Assembly (NCBI GenBank): GCA_030248225.1
Contig: JASANE010027873.1
Location: 1-64,000 of the forward strand
Direction: 5' to 3'
Source: Trileptium ribeirensis
Taxonomy: Eukaryota > Nematoda > Enoplea > Enoplida > Thoracostomopsidae
DNA length: 64,000 nucleotides
Shown: positions 1 through 11,900 of the stretch, one piece after another
Layout of the letters: every line of letters starts with the position of its first letter
Numbering within the stretch: the first letter of the stretch is position 1
Translations under genes and position numbers: made by a program
Notes under the pieces: model-generated
Seen by the model: the letters and a program-made list of their open reading frames with translations, nothing else
Database searches by the model: none
Told to the model about the DNA's origin: nothing

Positions 1-1
1 G

Positions 2-895
2 TACATAGATACTACACTAAATAAATCTATGCGAAAAGTCGTGGAACCAAATTTCGAGCCACACAATATACACAGTGACAACTTCGACAGCGACGACGAG
101 TTAATGCCGGAGGGTGATGAAGAGGATGAAGACAGTTATGAAAAATGCACGTTTATTGACGATATGGCGGATGAAGAGGAGGTTGAGTTAGATGAAGATA
201 ATAGGCTACCGGACAGTGACAATGGAGTTATAATTGAAAAGGGTGACACAGATGGTGCCATACCCGATGTGCCTAAATCCCCAACAGCGACCCTGATACA
301 CAAATCTAGAGGCTTGTACGGAGAAACGGTCAACTTAAATCTTTTCGAGAATCATTTTTCATACATAAATAACTTAGAAAGATATACTAAATCATGGCGG
401 TGTGATAATTGCGACAAGGTCTGGGACAGAGTGGGCAATTTCAAGCGGCATGTGGAGGAATGTGGCGAGTTGGGTACCAAATACATATATAAGGGCGGCG
501 GCTTCGGGCTCCGAAAAACTATTCATGACGAGTTACGGGAAGAAGGATTCGATAGTTTCGAAAGATTCTATCCGTTCCGCGCTACCTTCGACTTTGAAGC
601 CCGTTTCGAGGAGAAGTCGCAGCTACAGAACCCAGAGCGGAAGTTGGTGTACACGAAGCGCCTTATTCCAGCTAGTGTTTCCGTGTGCAGCAACGTTACC
701 GAGTATACGCAACCGCGGTGCTTCATTGGTGAACCGGAAGATATAATACCAGAGATGGACGCGTACTTGTGCGAAATTTCCGATGCAGCGTTCGAAATTA
801 TGAGGGAAAAGTACGGTGAGATATATGACGACCTTAAAGTAAAATGCGCCGAGAACAAACAGTATGAGAAGGAACTAACGAAGTTAAAAAAAATG
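2..895 (+). pseudogene. Polymerase B relic: N-terminus, zinc finger and first exonuclease motif
   Basis: Open in frame 2 from the window edge; the first ATG is at 29, but the nine codons before it are also open, so 29 need not be the real start. Counting from that ATG, residues 17-75 are strongly acidic. Residues 125-145 hold C-x2-C-x12-H-x3-C, a zinc-finger-like motif (CDNC then HVEEC). Residues 187-193 (FDFEARF) fit exonuclease motif I. The frame ends at a TGA at 917-919, but the homologous reading continues in frame 1 from the A-run at about 886-893, so a single-base indel in that homopolymer is the likely break. The A-run also makes a sequencing error possible. Confidence 0.75.
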
Positions 896-1382
896 GTGAG
901 ACTAATGAAGAAGCAGTGAAGGAGGTGAAAGGCAAGGCGTACGAATCAAGAAAGTGGAAAATGTATCTACGCAAGTTTGAAGCTTGGATGAAGCAGCTTG
1001 TGGTCTTGGGTTTTAATAGCGGTAAATTCGACCTAAACCTAATCAAACAATATTATGTCCCACATCTAATTCGTCGCGGAGCTAAGTTGAACAATACCAT
1101 AACCAAGAACAACTCGTTTATGAGCCTTTCAACAGATTCGATACTCTTCCTCGACATTAGCAACTACCTAGCCCCTGGAACAAGTTACGACAAGTTTCTA
1201 CGGGCATTTAACGTGGAGCAAGCTAAAGGTGTATGGCCGTATGAGTGGTTCGAAAGCCTAGAGCAACTAAATGACAAGGATCTTCCGCCTAGATCCGCGT
1301 TCTACAGTTCGTTACGTCAGAAGGAGCTTAGTGCCGAGGATTACGAATATGTTCAAAACGTGTGGAAAGAAGAAGACTTCAA
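896..1382 (+). pseudogene. Polymerase B relic: exonuclease motifs II and III
   Basis: Frame 1 takes over after the A-run. The reading holds LGFNSGKFDLN, which fits the exonuclease II motif (N-x-x-x-F-D), and then FLDISNYLAPGTSYDKFL, which fits the third exonuclease region (Y-x-x-x-D type). Between and after these, the aromatic-rich WPYEWF and LPP segments are typical of this polymerase family. The exon ends inside a lysine codon at a strong donor, AA|GTGAGT at 1383. Codon use and the lack of stops indicate that the segment was under selection until fairly recently. Confidence 0.75.
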
Positions 1383-1768
1383 GTGAGTGAAAAACAGTTA
1401 AAGTAGAGTGTGAAAGATTTAGCATGATTTGTTAGAGTAGCTACAGTAATTTAAGAGGAGTTGTTTTATTGTGACGAAAGGGAAAAGGACGGCTATGGCT
1501 ACTTTCTGAAAGAACTGATGTACTTATTGGAAATATAACGTTGCTTAGATGGTGTAAATACATAAAATGGTTATGAAATTTTGTAAATTGCTGTGATAAA
1601 ACTAGTTTATTATTATAGTTTCAGATGAGTTTGATGAAAGATGTTTGTTTAATAAGGTTAAATTGGTTTAGGATTGCAGTTTTATGGCAGTTTGTTGCAA
1701 GTTATTTGTTTAATTTTCCAGTATGTTTGGTTATAGTGTGACCCTAAATAATGATTTAAATATTTTAG
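1383..1768 (+). other. Spliceosomal intron in polymerase relic
   Basis: The intron starts GTGAGT and ends ATTTTAG, 386 bp. It is AT-rich and has stops in all relevant frames. Splicing joins the AA at 1381-1382 to the A at 1769, completes a lysine codon and continues directly into the conserved segment beginning C-M-R-D-M-L-E-W. The exact frame preservation and the homology on both sides make this a confident intron. Confidence 0.85.
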
Positions 1769-2505
1769 ATGTATGCGCGATATGCTTGAATGGTATAACA
1801 ACCTAGACGTGGCGCCCTTTCTCGAAGCTGTGCAGAAGATGTTCGATTTTTTCCAAGCATGGGGTGTTGACATGTTTAAAGAGGCTATAAGCCTCCCCGG
1901 TGTTGCCATGAAGCGAATGTTTCAGCGACTACCGAATGGTGGACTGTTTACGCTATTCAACGAGAAGTGGAAAGACTTACATGGGTTAATTAAGGATAAC
2001 ATCGTTGGAGGTCCGGCTATCGTGTTCCATAGGTATCACGAAGTTGGAAAGACGACAATACGGGGCGAAAAGAATGTAGATAAAATAGTGGGATACGACG
2101 CAAATGGACTATATTTATGGTCATTGTGCCAGGAAATGCCTACCGGTGTGTTTTCAGTATGGCGACCGGAGCTACGAGACCCAAGAGAGGAAGTTCCGAC
2201 GCAGTCACAGAGCCGCGAAGAATTCTACGATGCAGTGTCACGGAACGGACGGATAAAGATGAAACGGGTTCAAGGCTACAGTCATGGGCTGAAGGAGCTA
2301 ATGTACCTAGAATACCAACGGCGGGAACTGTGCACTCGATTAGGACGAGACGACGTGGTTATACAACAGAGGTTTAACGGAGGGCAGAAGATGTTCCAGA
2401 ACGGCATTACTAGGTACTACGTGGACGGCTACATACCAGCTGGCAAGTATGGTAACGCTAAAGCCATTGTTATCGAATACGACGGTTGTTATTGGCATGG
2501 ATGTT
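1769..2505 (+). pseudogene. Polymerase B relic: start of polymerase domain, motif A and Cys/His insert
   Basis: The exon begins at the AG at 1767-1768 and reads in frame 3. Counting from the ATG at 1773, residues 7-20 (EWYNNLDVAPFLEA) and 39-45 (ISLPGVA) are conserved family segments. YDANGLYL at 108-115 is polymerase motif A, carrying the first catalytic aspartate. YVDGY (216-220) followed by EYDGCYWHGC (235-244) is the endonuclease-like Cys/His insert found in many polymerases of this group. Near 2505 the homologous reading leaves frame 3 for frame 2, a one-base indel in or near a TGTTGCTGTGTG stretch. Confidence 0.8.
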
Positions 2506-2740
2506 GCTGTGTGTCTACCAAAAACGGGACGAAGACTACTATAAGCGCGAGAAGGACACCGCGAGAAAACACGAGTATTTGGAGCAGCAAGTCAATTGTG
2601 AGTTTATTTGGGACAAAGAACGTGCCTTCGACGACTACATAAACGACAAAATAGATACCCGGAATGGGCCGAGTGGAAGCAGCTAAACGCCAACACATAT
2701 TTCGGGAGGGACATTATAACAACGAAGGAAATACTAACTA
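2506..2740 (+). pseudogene. Polymerase B relic: linker after Cys/His insert, two frames
   Basis: From about 2506 to 2650 the homologous reading is in frame 2 (charged, KREKD then WDKERAFDDYI). It then jumps to frame 1 until about 2738 (RYPEWAEWKQLNANTYF). Neither change sits at a GT-AG pair, so these are indels, not introns. Three frame changes within about 235 bp mark this as the most damaged part of the relic. Confidence 0.65.
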
Positions 2741-3316
2741 GATGCCGTACGGAACGACAAGACCTTTGGTATAGCGGAAGTGGATATACAAGTGCCATGT
2801 TGGAACGATACCGCACGAGAGTTTTGGGAAGAAATGACCTCGGTGTTTAAGAACGTGGAGATATCAATAGACGACATTGGGGAGCATATGCAAAGCTACG
2901 CCGAGCAACACGGGATAATGAAGTCTCCCAGGCGGTCGCTGATTGGATCGTACCACGGAACAAAAATACTACTGGCTACGCCGTTACTACGTTTTTACAT
3001 GAGACACGGCCTTCATGTCACACGCGTCCACCAGTTCGTGGAATATCAACGAGTAGCAGCCTTCGAGCACCTTAGTGAGGAAGTGGCTAACGGTCGCCGA
3101 GCAGCGGATGCTGACGAGTCCAAGAAGATACTTGGGGAGATGCTAAAACTCTTCGGAAATGGTTGCTACGGTCGATTAGCTATGGACAAAACACGATTTG
3201 AGGATGTTTCATTTAAGACGGCTGCGGAGGCACAAAGGATGATACGTGACGGGCACTTTAAAAAGATGGAAGAAATAGACGACGGTATATTCCAAGTCCA
3301 CATGAGCAAAAGAAAG
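2738..3316 (+). pseudogene. Polymerase B relic: palm/fingers segment with motif B
   Basis: Reads in frame 2 from just after a TAA at 2735. The opening segment (KTFGIAEVDIQVP) and the later HGTKILLATPLLRFYM and HQFVEYQ segments fit the region before motif B. Motif B is KLFGNGCYG, residues 123-131 counted from the GTG at 2780. The usual serine after the asparagine is glycine here, a change in a residue that normally contacts the incoming nucleotide and template. The exon ends cleanly at AAG|GTAAGG (donor GT at 3317), phase 0. Confidence 0.75.
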
Positions 3317-3780
3317 GTAAGGATATTTATTATTTGGATTAGATATAAAGTGTAATGAGAGTGGTTATTATATGTTTATACGAGTGCCATGTTGGAAGTA
3401 TGACTTTGATAGCTTTTGTGTAGGATATAGTATTGTTTGCGAATGAGAGAATATATTTGAAGTTCTTGTATATGACTGGAAAATATCTTTGTAGAGGTAA
3501 TGTAAAAAAGTTGTTAAGTATATGAAGTTGTGGTATTATATTAGACTGAGATTAAAAGGTATGGCATAGTATAACTTGTGGTAGATTTCGGTAATTTAAA
3601 TTACGTTTGTTGTGTCTCCGCTATTATTAGTGTATTGTATGGTTCCTTTGGTGTTGTTTGTGTATCAGACATAGATATGTATATACAGGTGATCGTGGCG
3701 GTTCAGTTGAATATTAGAGAGAAATTAAAACGTTGTATCATTTGCGTAGTATGTTTATATTTTTTTAATTTATGTTTGTT
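3317..3780 (+). other. Probable second intron of polymerase relic, acceptor unclear
   Basis: Begins with the strong donor GTAAGG and is AT-rich with many stops. Coding similarity resumes in frame 1 after a TAA at 3766-3768. A TGCTAAC branch-point-like motif lies at 3782-3788, but no AG lies between it and the conserved coding region at about 3829. The acceptor has therefore probably been mutated, in line with decay. The 3' boundary is approximate. Confidence 0.5.
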
Positions 3781-4359
3781 ATGCTAACCAATTACTTATG
3801 GTGCCTGATTTGTACAAATATTATACCGTTCTTCGTCTACCAATATGCGAAGCTACGAATGTTGGAGCTATACGTGTTCCTTCGACGTCGGTTGGGCAAA
3901 GAAAACTTCCAGCTGATTTAGATGGATATGGACTCCTTCTATTTTGCAATAGCCGGCCAGGACCTAATATCAATGCTGATAGAAAGAGGACAAGAAGCTG
4001 AAATTCCCAATTTTTTCGTCACCGATAAGTATTCGGAGCGCACCTCCGGCCTATTTAAACTAGAGTGGAGCGGTGAGGGGATGGTGGCTCTGAATTCGAA
4101 GACATACTATGGGTGGAAGGCGGATGGGGGAGTGAAGGTGTCAACGAAAGGGCTATCAAAAGTGACTAACAATGTAACTAAAAACATTTTTATGGGGGTG
4201 TTGGAAACGAAAGAAAAGGAAGGTGGAACTAATTATGGATTCAGGATGAAAGGGACAGACTTGATGCAATACCAGCAGCAGAGGGACAGTATTACTTATT
4301 TTTATCCTAAGCGTATTGTTCTTAGTGATGGGGTTAGTACTAAACCTCTTCTGATTTAA
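3781..4359 (+). pseudogene. Polymerase B relic: motif C and C-terminal region, with premature stop
   Basis: Frame 1 carries FFVYQYAKLRMLELY, a conserved segment that precedes motif C. Two residues after FQL, at 3919-3921, there is an in-frame TAG, followed at once by MDMDSFYFAI. The D-M-D-S core fits motif C (usually D-T-D-S), with both catalytic aspartates kept. Downstream are SKTYYG (the K-x-Y motif), STKGLSK, GFRMKG, YFYPKR and a closing segment DGVSTKPL before the TAA ending at 4359, so the C-terminus is complete. The TAG would cut the protein off before the active site. Confidence 0.8.
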
Positions 4360-5284
4360 AAACATGGATATTTTGAAAGTTTGAAAATAGGGTTCGGTAC
4401 TAACTTGGTCACTATTTAATTATTGTTCTTATAGATTACTGTGTTGCAAAAGCATATTTTCGTAATAAGAAATGGGCTGTTCTAAAGATTAATAATTTAC
4501 GGACTTTCGGAATGAATTTTGTTGTACTACATGTGGAGGGTTAAATAACCAAAGGAATTAGAAAAATATAATTGCTAAAACGATGGAGTTATAATTTGGA
4601 TCACAGGAAAATATGGAGAACTACATCTTACAGGAGTTAGCAGTGAAGGGGAGTATATTTTTAAAATAATTTTTAGAAAATAGTTTACTAGGAAGGTCAA
4701 GGATTGCCAATATTGGGTTGTTTGTTTTGGTGTAATTATTATGAATTGCTTTATTTTAATGAGGTGGTTATGTAAATAAAAGTATAAAAGATGTGCTGTA
4801 TTTGATATGAGTTGATAGGTCTGGAATACAGAAATACTGCGTTTAATGTACTGAAATTATGCAAAATTAGATTTGGGATGACTTACTATCCAGACATGGT
4901 TTGGCAAAAAATGTTTCAGAAAAGTGGAAAACTGTGGAATATTAAGCACACGAACCGCACCTGGGTATATGGAGAATTCATAGAAGGTTCACTGCAACAT
5001 CTGGGGTGCTTAGTATTCCGCAATTACTTATTGATGAGTTATGTTTAGTATATATAGAGTTAACAGAATTGAAATATCATGTTTACCAGGTCTGTAAATA
5101 AGGATACGCTGTATAAAAAACTCGTCAAGGTCAAGTCCTCGATGCTGTAAACATACAACACGCACCTTACGCTTCGATGCACACGCTAATTACCACACAC
5201 GCCCCAAGCAGTTTCAAGGTCATAACGCTGCTCCACCGCTCCACACTCCTCGATCCTGGGGTCCAACTGCTCCCCCTATACTAC
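4360..5284. other. AT-rich spacer, nothing recognised
   Basis: Between the polymerase relic and the first satellite. There are only short open stretches with no recognisable domain (the longest, 4812-5048, is low-complexity by eye). No terminal repeats or RNA genes were seen. Confidence 0.6.
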
Positions 5285-8200
5285 TGCTATCCCTCAATAG
5301 TGAAATATTGGCTATCCCGCAATAGTGAAATAAGCAACGGTGAGGTGAAATTACGCTACCAATTTTGGCTATCCCCCAATAGTGAAATAAGCAACGGTGA
5401 GGTGAAATTACGCTACCAATTTTGGCTATCCCCCAATAGTGAAATATTGGCTATCCCCCAATAGTGAAATAAGCAAGTGTGAGGTGAAATTACGCTACCA
5501 ATTTTGGCTATCCCCCAATAGTGAAATAAGCAACCGTGAGGTGAAATTACGCTATCAATTTTGGCTATTCCCCAATAGTGAAATATTGGCTATCCCCCAA
5601 TAGTGAAATAAGCAACGGTGAGGTGAAATTACGCTACCAATTTTGGCTATCCCCCAATAGTGAAATATTGGCTATCCCTCAATAGTGAAATAAGCAACGG
5701 TGAGGTGAAATTACGCTACCAATTTTGGCTATCCCCATGTATATTCCTGCCCCAATAGTGAAATAACAAATCGCCATCTCCCAGAATCCCCCAAAGAAAC
5801 CCTTGGCTATCTCCCAATAATAAAATAAGCAACGGTGAGGTGAAATTACGCTACCAATTTTGGCTATCCCTCAATAGTGAAATATTGGCTATCCCGCAAT
5901 AGTGAAATAAGCAACGGTGAGGTGAAATTACGCTACCAATTTTGGCTATCCCCCAATAGTGAAATAAGCAACGGTGAGGTGAAATTACCTTTGGCTTCCC
6001 AATCTGAAATAAGCAACAGTGGTGAATTACACTTCAATTTAGTATCCCCCATAGTGAAATATTACGCTTCCCTCTGTATAGCTGGCGCTATCAATTTTGG
6101 CTATCCCCCAATAGTGAAATATTGGCTATCCCCAATAGTGAAATAAGCAACGGTGAGGTGAAATTACGCTACCAATTTTGGCTATCCCCCAATAGTGAAA
6201 TAAGCAACGGTGAGGCGAAATTACGCTACCAATTTTGGCTATCCCTCAATAGTGATATATTGGCTATCCCCAATAGTGAAATAAGTAACGGTGAGGTGAA
6301 ATTAGGCTACCAATTTTGGCTATCCCCCAATAGTGAAATAAGCAACGGTGAGGTGAAATTACGCTATCAATTTTGGCTATCCCCCAATAGTAAAATATTG
6401 GCTATCCCCCAATAGTGAAATAAGCAACGGTGACGTGAAATTACGCTACCAATTTTGGCTATCCCCCAATAGTGAAATAAGCAACGGTGAGGTGAAATTA
6501 CGCTACCAATTTTGGCTATCCCCCAATAGTGAAATATTGGCTATCCCCCAATAGTGAAATAAGCAACGGTGAGGTGAAATTACGCTACCAATTTTGGCTA
6601 TCCCCCAATAGTGAAATAAGCAACGGTGAGGTGAAATTACGCTATCAATTTTGGCTATCCCCCAATAGTGAAATATTGGCTATCCCCCAATAGTGAAATA
6701 AGCAACGGTGAGGTGAAATTACGCTACCAATTTTGGCTATCCCCCAATAGTGAAATATTGGCTATCCCTCAATAGTGAAATAAGCAACGGTGAGGTGAAA
6801 TTACGCTACCAATTTTGGCTATCCCCCAATAGTGAAATAAGCAACGGTGAGGTGAAATTACGCTATCAATTTTGGCTATCCCCCAATAGTGAAATATTGG
6901 CAAACCCCCAATAGTGAAATAAGCAACGGTGAGGTGAAATTACGCTACCAATTTTGGCTATCCCCCAATAGTGAAATAAGCAACGGTGAGGTGAAATTAC
7001 GCTACCAATTTTGGCTATCCCTCAATAGTGAAATATTGGCTATACCCCAATATTGAAATAAGCAAAGGTGAGGTGAAATTACGCTACCAATTGCCCCATG
7101 GAATGCCCTGAGCTTGCTCTCCCCCTGGCTATCCCCCAATAGTTTAATAAGCAACGGTGAGGTGAAATTACGCTACCAATTTTGGCTATCCCCCAATAGT
7201 GAAATATTGGCTATCCCCCAATAGTGAAATAAGCAACGGTGAGGTGAAATTACGCTACCAATTTTGGCTATCCCCCAATAGTGAAATATTGGCTATCCCC
7301 CAATAGTGAAATAAGCAACGGTGAGGTGAAATTACGCTACCAATTTTGGCTATCCCCCAATAGTGAAATAAGCAACGGTGAGGTGAAATTACGCTATCAA
7401 TTTTGGCTATCCCCCAATAGTGAAATATTGGCTATCCCCCAATAGTGAAATAAGCAACGGTGAGGTGAAATTACGCTACCAATTTTGGCTATCCCCCAAT
7501 AGTGAAATATTGGCTATCCCTCAATAGTGAAATAAGCAACGGTGAGGTGAAATTACGCTACCAATTTTGGCTATCCCCCAATAGTGAAATATTGGCTATC
7601 CCCCAATAATGAAATAAGCAACGGTGAGGTGAAATTACGCTACCAATTTTGGCTATCCCTCAATAGTGAAATATTGGCTATCCCCCAATAGTGAAATAAG
7701 CAACGGTGAGGTGAAATTACGCTACCAATTTTGGCTATCCCCCAATAGTGAAATAAGCAACGGTGAGGTGAAATTACGCTATCAATTTTGGCTATCCCCC
7801 AATAGTGAAATATTGGCAAACCCCCAATAGTGAAATAAGCAACGGTGAGGTGAAATTACGCTACCAATTTTGGCTATCCCCCAATAGTGAAATAAGCAAC
7901 GGTGAGGTGAAATTACGCTACCAATTTTGGCTATCCCTCAATAGTGAAATATTGGCTATCCCCCAATAGTGAAATAAGCAACGGTGAGGTGAAATTACGC
8001 TACCAATTGTGGCTATCCCCCAATAGTTAAATAAGCAACGGTGAGGTGAAATTACGCTACCAATTTTGGCTATCCCCCAATAATGAAATATTGGCTATCC
8101 CCCAATAGTGAAATAAGCAACGGTGAGGTGAAATTACGCTACCAATTTTGGCTATACCCCAATAGTGAAATATTGGCTATCCCCCAATAGTGAAATAAGC

Positions 8201-8970
8201 AACGGTGAGGTGAAATTACGCTATCAATTTTGGCTATCCCCCAATAGTAAATATTGGCTATCCCTCAATAGTGAAATAAGCAACGGTGAGGTGAAATTAC
8301 GATACCAATTTTGGCTATCCCCCAATAGTGAAATAATAACGGTGAGGTGAAATTACGTATCAATTTTGGTATCCCCAATAGTGAAATCTGCTATCCCCCA
8401 TAATATTGGCTATCCCCCAATAATGAAATAAGCAACGGTGAGTGAAATTACGCTACCAATTTTGGCTATCCCTCAATAGTGAAATATTGGCTATCCCCCA
8501 ATAGTGAAATAAGCAACGGTGAGGTGAAATTACGCTACCAATTTTGGCTATCCCCCAATAGTGAAATAAGCAACGGTGTGGTGAAATTACGCTATCAATT
8601 TTGGCTATCCCCCAATAGTGAAATATTGGCTATCCCCCAACAGTGAAATAAGCAACGGTGAGGTGAAATTACGCTACCAATTTCCAAATAGTTGATGTAT
8701 CCCCAATAAGTGAAATAGAACAGTGAGTGAAATTCCTACCTTTTTTTTTTGGCTATCCCCCAATAGTGAAATAAGCAACGGTGAGGTGAAATTATGCTAC
8801 CAATTTTGGCTATCCCTCAATAGTGAAATATTGGCTATCCCCCAATAGTGAAATAAGCAACGGTGAGGTGAAATACGCTACCAATTTTGGCTATCCCCCA
8901 ATAGTGAAATAAGCAACGGTGAGGTGAAATTACGCTATCAATTTTGGCTATCCCCCAATAGTGAAATATT
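5285..8970. repeat. Satellite 1: 57 bp unit with 25 bp short unit
   Basis: The main monomer is 57 bp (AATAGTGAAATAAGCAACGG to GGCTATCCCCC). It alternates irregularly with a 25 bp monomer (AATAGTGAAATATTGGCTAT plus CCCCC) that is the main unit with its centre deleted. Combinations of 57+25 (82 bp) and 57+57+25 (139 bp) recur. Because 57 is divisible by 3, runs of the long unit read as a 19-residue peptide repeat (NSEISNGEVKLRYQFWLSP), which the 25 bp units break. Degenerate patches lie at about 5740-5820, 5985-6110, 7090-7130, 8325-8400 and 8680-8750. Copies are very similar, so amplification looks recent. Confidence 0.97.
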
Positions 8971-11900
8971 TTGCAAATATCTCGATATCCACATCTTTGT
9001 TGATGTCCAAACCAGGCGAACATATTGAAATTCAAAATGTTTGATATATGTATATTCCTTGCTAATTAAACTAATATCAGAACATAGACTGGACTTAGGT
9101 CATAGGTGTTGAGATTCCGACGGTTTACTAGGGGTAGATGGTATCGGAGGGGAAGTGCGAAGGCCTCGTGGAAAGGCGGGTAAAGTTTTGCATTTTTTAG
9201 TATCTCTAAATTCCCTTTCATCGTCCGTTTTTTGCCTGTTTGCGATAATTATTTCCAAATATCCCAATTTTTTACTAATTTTACTCCAATTTTTGCTACT
9301 TTTTACCCACTTTTTCCAATTTTCGAAAATAAAGCAGTTAAGGCCCCGTCCTTTCTTGGCGGGGAGGGGAGAATTCAGGAAAGGGGCCTAACCGTTTCAG
9401 CTATTTCCGCTTGGTCTGTAGACCACCAAAGATCTCATACCCCAAACGAGATATCTTCGAAACCAGGGCCGGCCCTTTGGGACGGGAGACCAGGATCGCC
9501 CTTACTATGCAAGGAAGTGAGCTAAAGGAATCCAAAGTGGTACGGGTTTTTCCGTGGAAAATGCATACGAGGGAAGTAAAATGCCGACTAGCCGCTACTT
9601 CGTACAAGCATTTCGTTTTCGACCAACTTCACTCGAATCTCGTTTGACAATACAAAAGTAGTTTTTCGCTAACTGTCTTGTGGAACTATCCACTTGATGT
9701 GAGGGGATAAGTTAGTTAGCTCATGATTACAAATTGTATTGTAAATTTCGGCTTGTTTGTGTGTTGTATTTCAAATTGAATTTTAGTCAGTGCTTTATTT
9801 AATCGATGTTTTAGCTATTATGTAAACTTTATCAATATCTTCAGACTAAAGCAAATTCTTTAGCAGAATACAACCCAAGGAATCCCACAAAATTCTATCT
9901 AAAGGTAAACGTTCGTGGAGTCACGCCCAACCTTTTTCCTTAATTTGGTCTCGTCCCAATATTCAGAATTCCCTAAACTTCCGAAACGAAGCTAATGCAC
10001 AAGTATGTTTATCATTTTGCCTCCGAATCATATGAACAATGGCAGAGTATTAAGAGGCTAGCAGACTTTCGTTTACTATACATATTGATTTACAAATATG
10101 AATGGCACGTCAGCGATTATCAATTCCATGTTTAAACTGTGCAATCTTAATCGTTACGCATATCAGCAAAGTTAAGTTCAAGGTCATGATTGGTATTCTG
10201 CCACCCTTGTCTTATGCTACTAATACATTGCTACGTCGTCGGCTGCGCACATTCTTTAACGTTGGTGTCCCACTAGCTAATCTATGAAAGTTTTCTAAGC
10301 TCGTGCACTTTTGGTAGCGTTTAAAGGTTGGCCCGTTTCGTCTAACTGAATTATAACAAGGTGAAAGACATACAATTTCCGATAGTTGTTGCGTTCCTGC
10401 TAAGATAGAAACAGACTATATCACTCCCTTTTGAGAAGTCAGACATGGCAACATTTTTTGATTGTGATTATGCAGCCGTAGCGATGCTTCTGACATAGAA
10501 GAATCACTAAACTATACTCTGGTGGGTGAAAATTATTCAGCAACAAAACGGGTGCCTTCCATTGTCAGTTAGGACTGGACACACTGATGAGGACCTATAT
10601 ATGCTAACCGTTTATGCAATAAAATTTTGCTTTATTTTTTGGTATTGACATAAACCTAAGGAATATACATGAGACGATAGCTCATGAAGACCTTATATAT
10701 TCGGAATGCTGGTCATTATTTCAGCACTGTTTGTTAATTATAAACCTTTGACAATGTCTAAATATTTGCACACAATTATATATTTAAAATTTGAACATAG
10801 TAGCTAGCTCACCGTTTACGAATGAAACTGACGATGTGTCAGTGATTATATAAATTTTAACATTTACGTACACCTCAAATTTGCATGAGCAAAATTTTAG
10901 GTTAGAATTATGCGCTAAATTTCTCTGAGTTCAAACTAACTCAAGCTCAGCTTGCCAGGTAACTTGTGTTCATGAGTGAAGTATTCTAACTCGGATGTGA
11001 GTTGGAAATTAATGAGTAAGGCATAAATCTAACTCGGGAACTTGAGTTAAATAAAATTGGTTAACGGTGAGTTAACTTTCAAACTCACACTTCCTGAATA
11101 GAATTTTTTTTAATTCATTCTGAGCTAAATTAATTCATCTGAGTTAAAATTGGAACTCAAGCCAGAGTTACGTTGTAACTCAACAGTTTGAGTTAGTAAA
11201 ACTAGTTCTGAAACAGTCCGATCCGATTTCAGACCTGGGAAATGATACAGCTCAAGGTGAGCTAACCCTGACTCAGGCAGGTTTGCAATATAGGGTAACC
11301 ACACAGACACAGTGGGATCGACTCCATGGTAATATGCCACCAGATCAGGAACATTGCATGGCAAGAAATTAACCAATATACGCCTCGATCTTAATTAATT
11401 GAATTTGTCGCATAATATTTGTTTGCAGGTGCGTTGTTATTCGTTTACTTTGTGATGTTCCTCGACAAATCGAGCAACGGCGTTTAGGTTGGTTAGTGGT
11501 ATGTAAACTTTGCTTTCATACGTGCAACGCGGGTTGTGTCTCTGATGCCAGGTTGAGATTATCAAACAATGCACAGTACACAAATTACTTCCTGCATTAA
11601 AGGGTTTATAAAAATTTAACCTATTGCTGTCCTGAAATGCATTTCAAACTATTTTACACAAACAATGTTGGAATGTTTATTTTTAGATAGTTTTTAGATT
11701 TTATATGGAGGTTTTTTAGCGTGATTCAAATCATAATTTTGTTAATTTATTTATTGAAAAGAAACTCGTCCATATTTATGTTTTTGTTTTGTCTGCATCT
11801 GTTCTTGACTCCGATCTGTGCTGTTTTGGTCCTCAAAATTGTGATGAGTTCTGGACATCATATGGCCCCCTCAAACGTATATATTAAATTTAGCACTCTC

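Larger units (their letters stand above)
2..4359 (+). pseudogene. Decayed family-B DNA polymerase gene (viral/Polinton-like type), 5' end outside window
   Basis: This is the whole locus; its parts are listed separately below. Conceptual translation shows, in order, an acidic N-terminus, a C2HC zinc-finger-like motif, 3'-5' exonuclease motifs, polymerase motif A, a cysteine/histidine insert, motif B, motif C and the C-terminal region typical of the DNA_pol_B_2 family (protein-primed polymerases of Polintons, adenovirus-like elements and linear plasmids). The coding sequence changes frame near 893, 2505, 2650 and 2738, and has an in-frame TAG at 3919-3921 just before motif C. One intron (1383-1768) joins its exons perfectly in frame; a second (donor at 3317) has no clear acceptor. 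The frame is open through base 2, so the gene probably starts upstream of the window. No integrase, ATPase, protease or capsid gene is seen downstream. I infer an endogenised relic rather than an active element. Confidence 0.85.

Noticed and set aside
2..5284. A complete Polinton or adintovirus
   Set aside because: Only the polymerase is seen; no integrase, ATPase, protease, capsid gene or terminal inverted repeats were found in the window.
5177..8350. Open frames encoding a 19-residue repeat protein in satellite 1
   Set aside because: They follow from the 57 bp period, are broken by each 25 bp unit, and have no start, signal or flanking gene structure.
9155..9525. Two overlapping open frames with hydrophobic start
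   Set aside because: The hydrophobicity comes from T-rich DNA, and the end lies in a GC-rich inverted repeat that looks like transposon debris.
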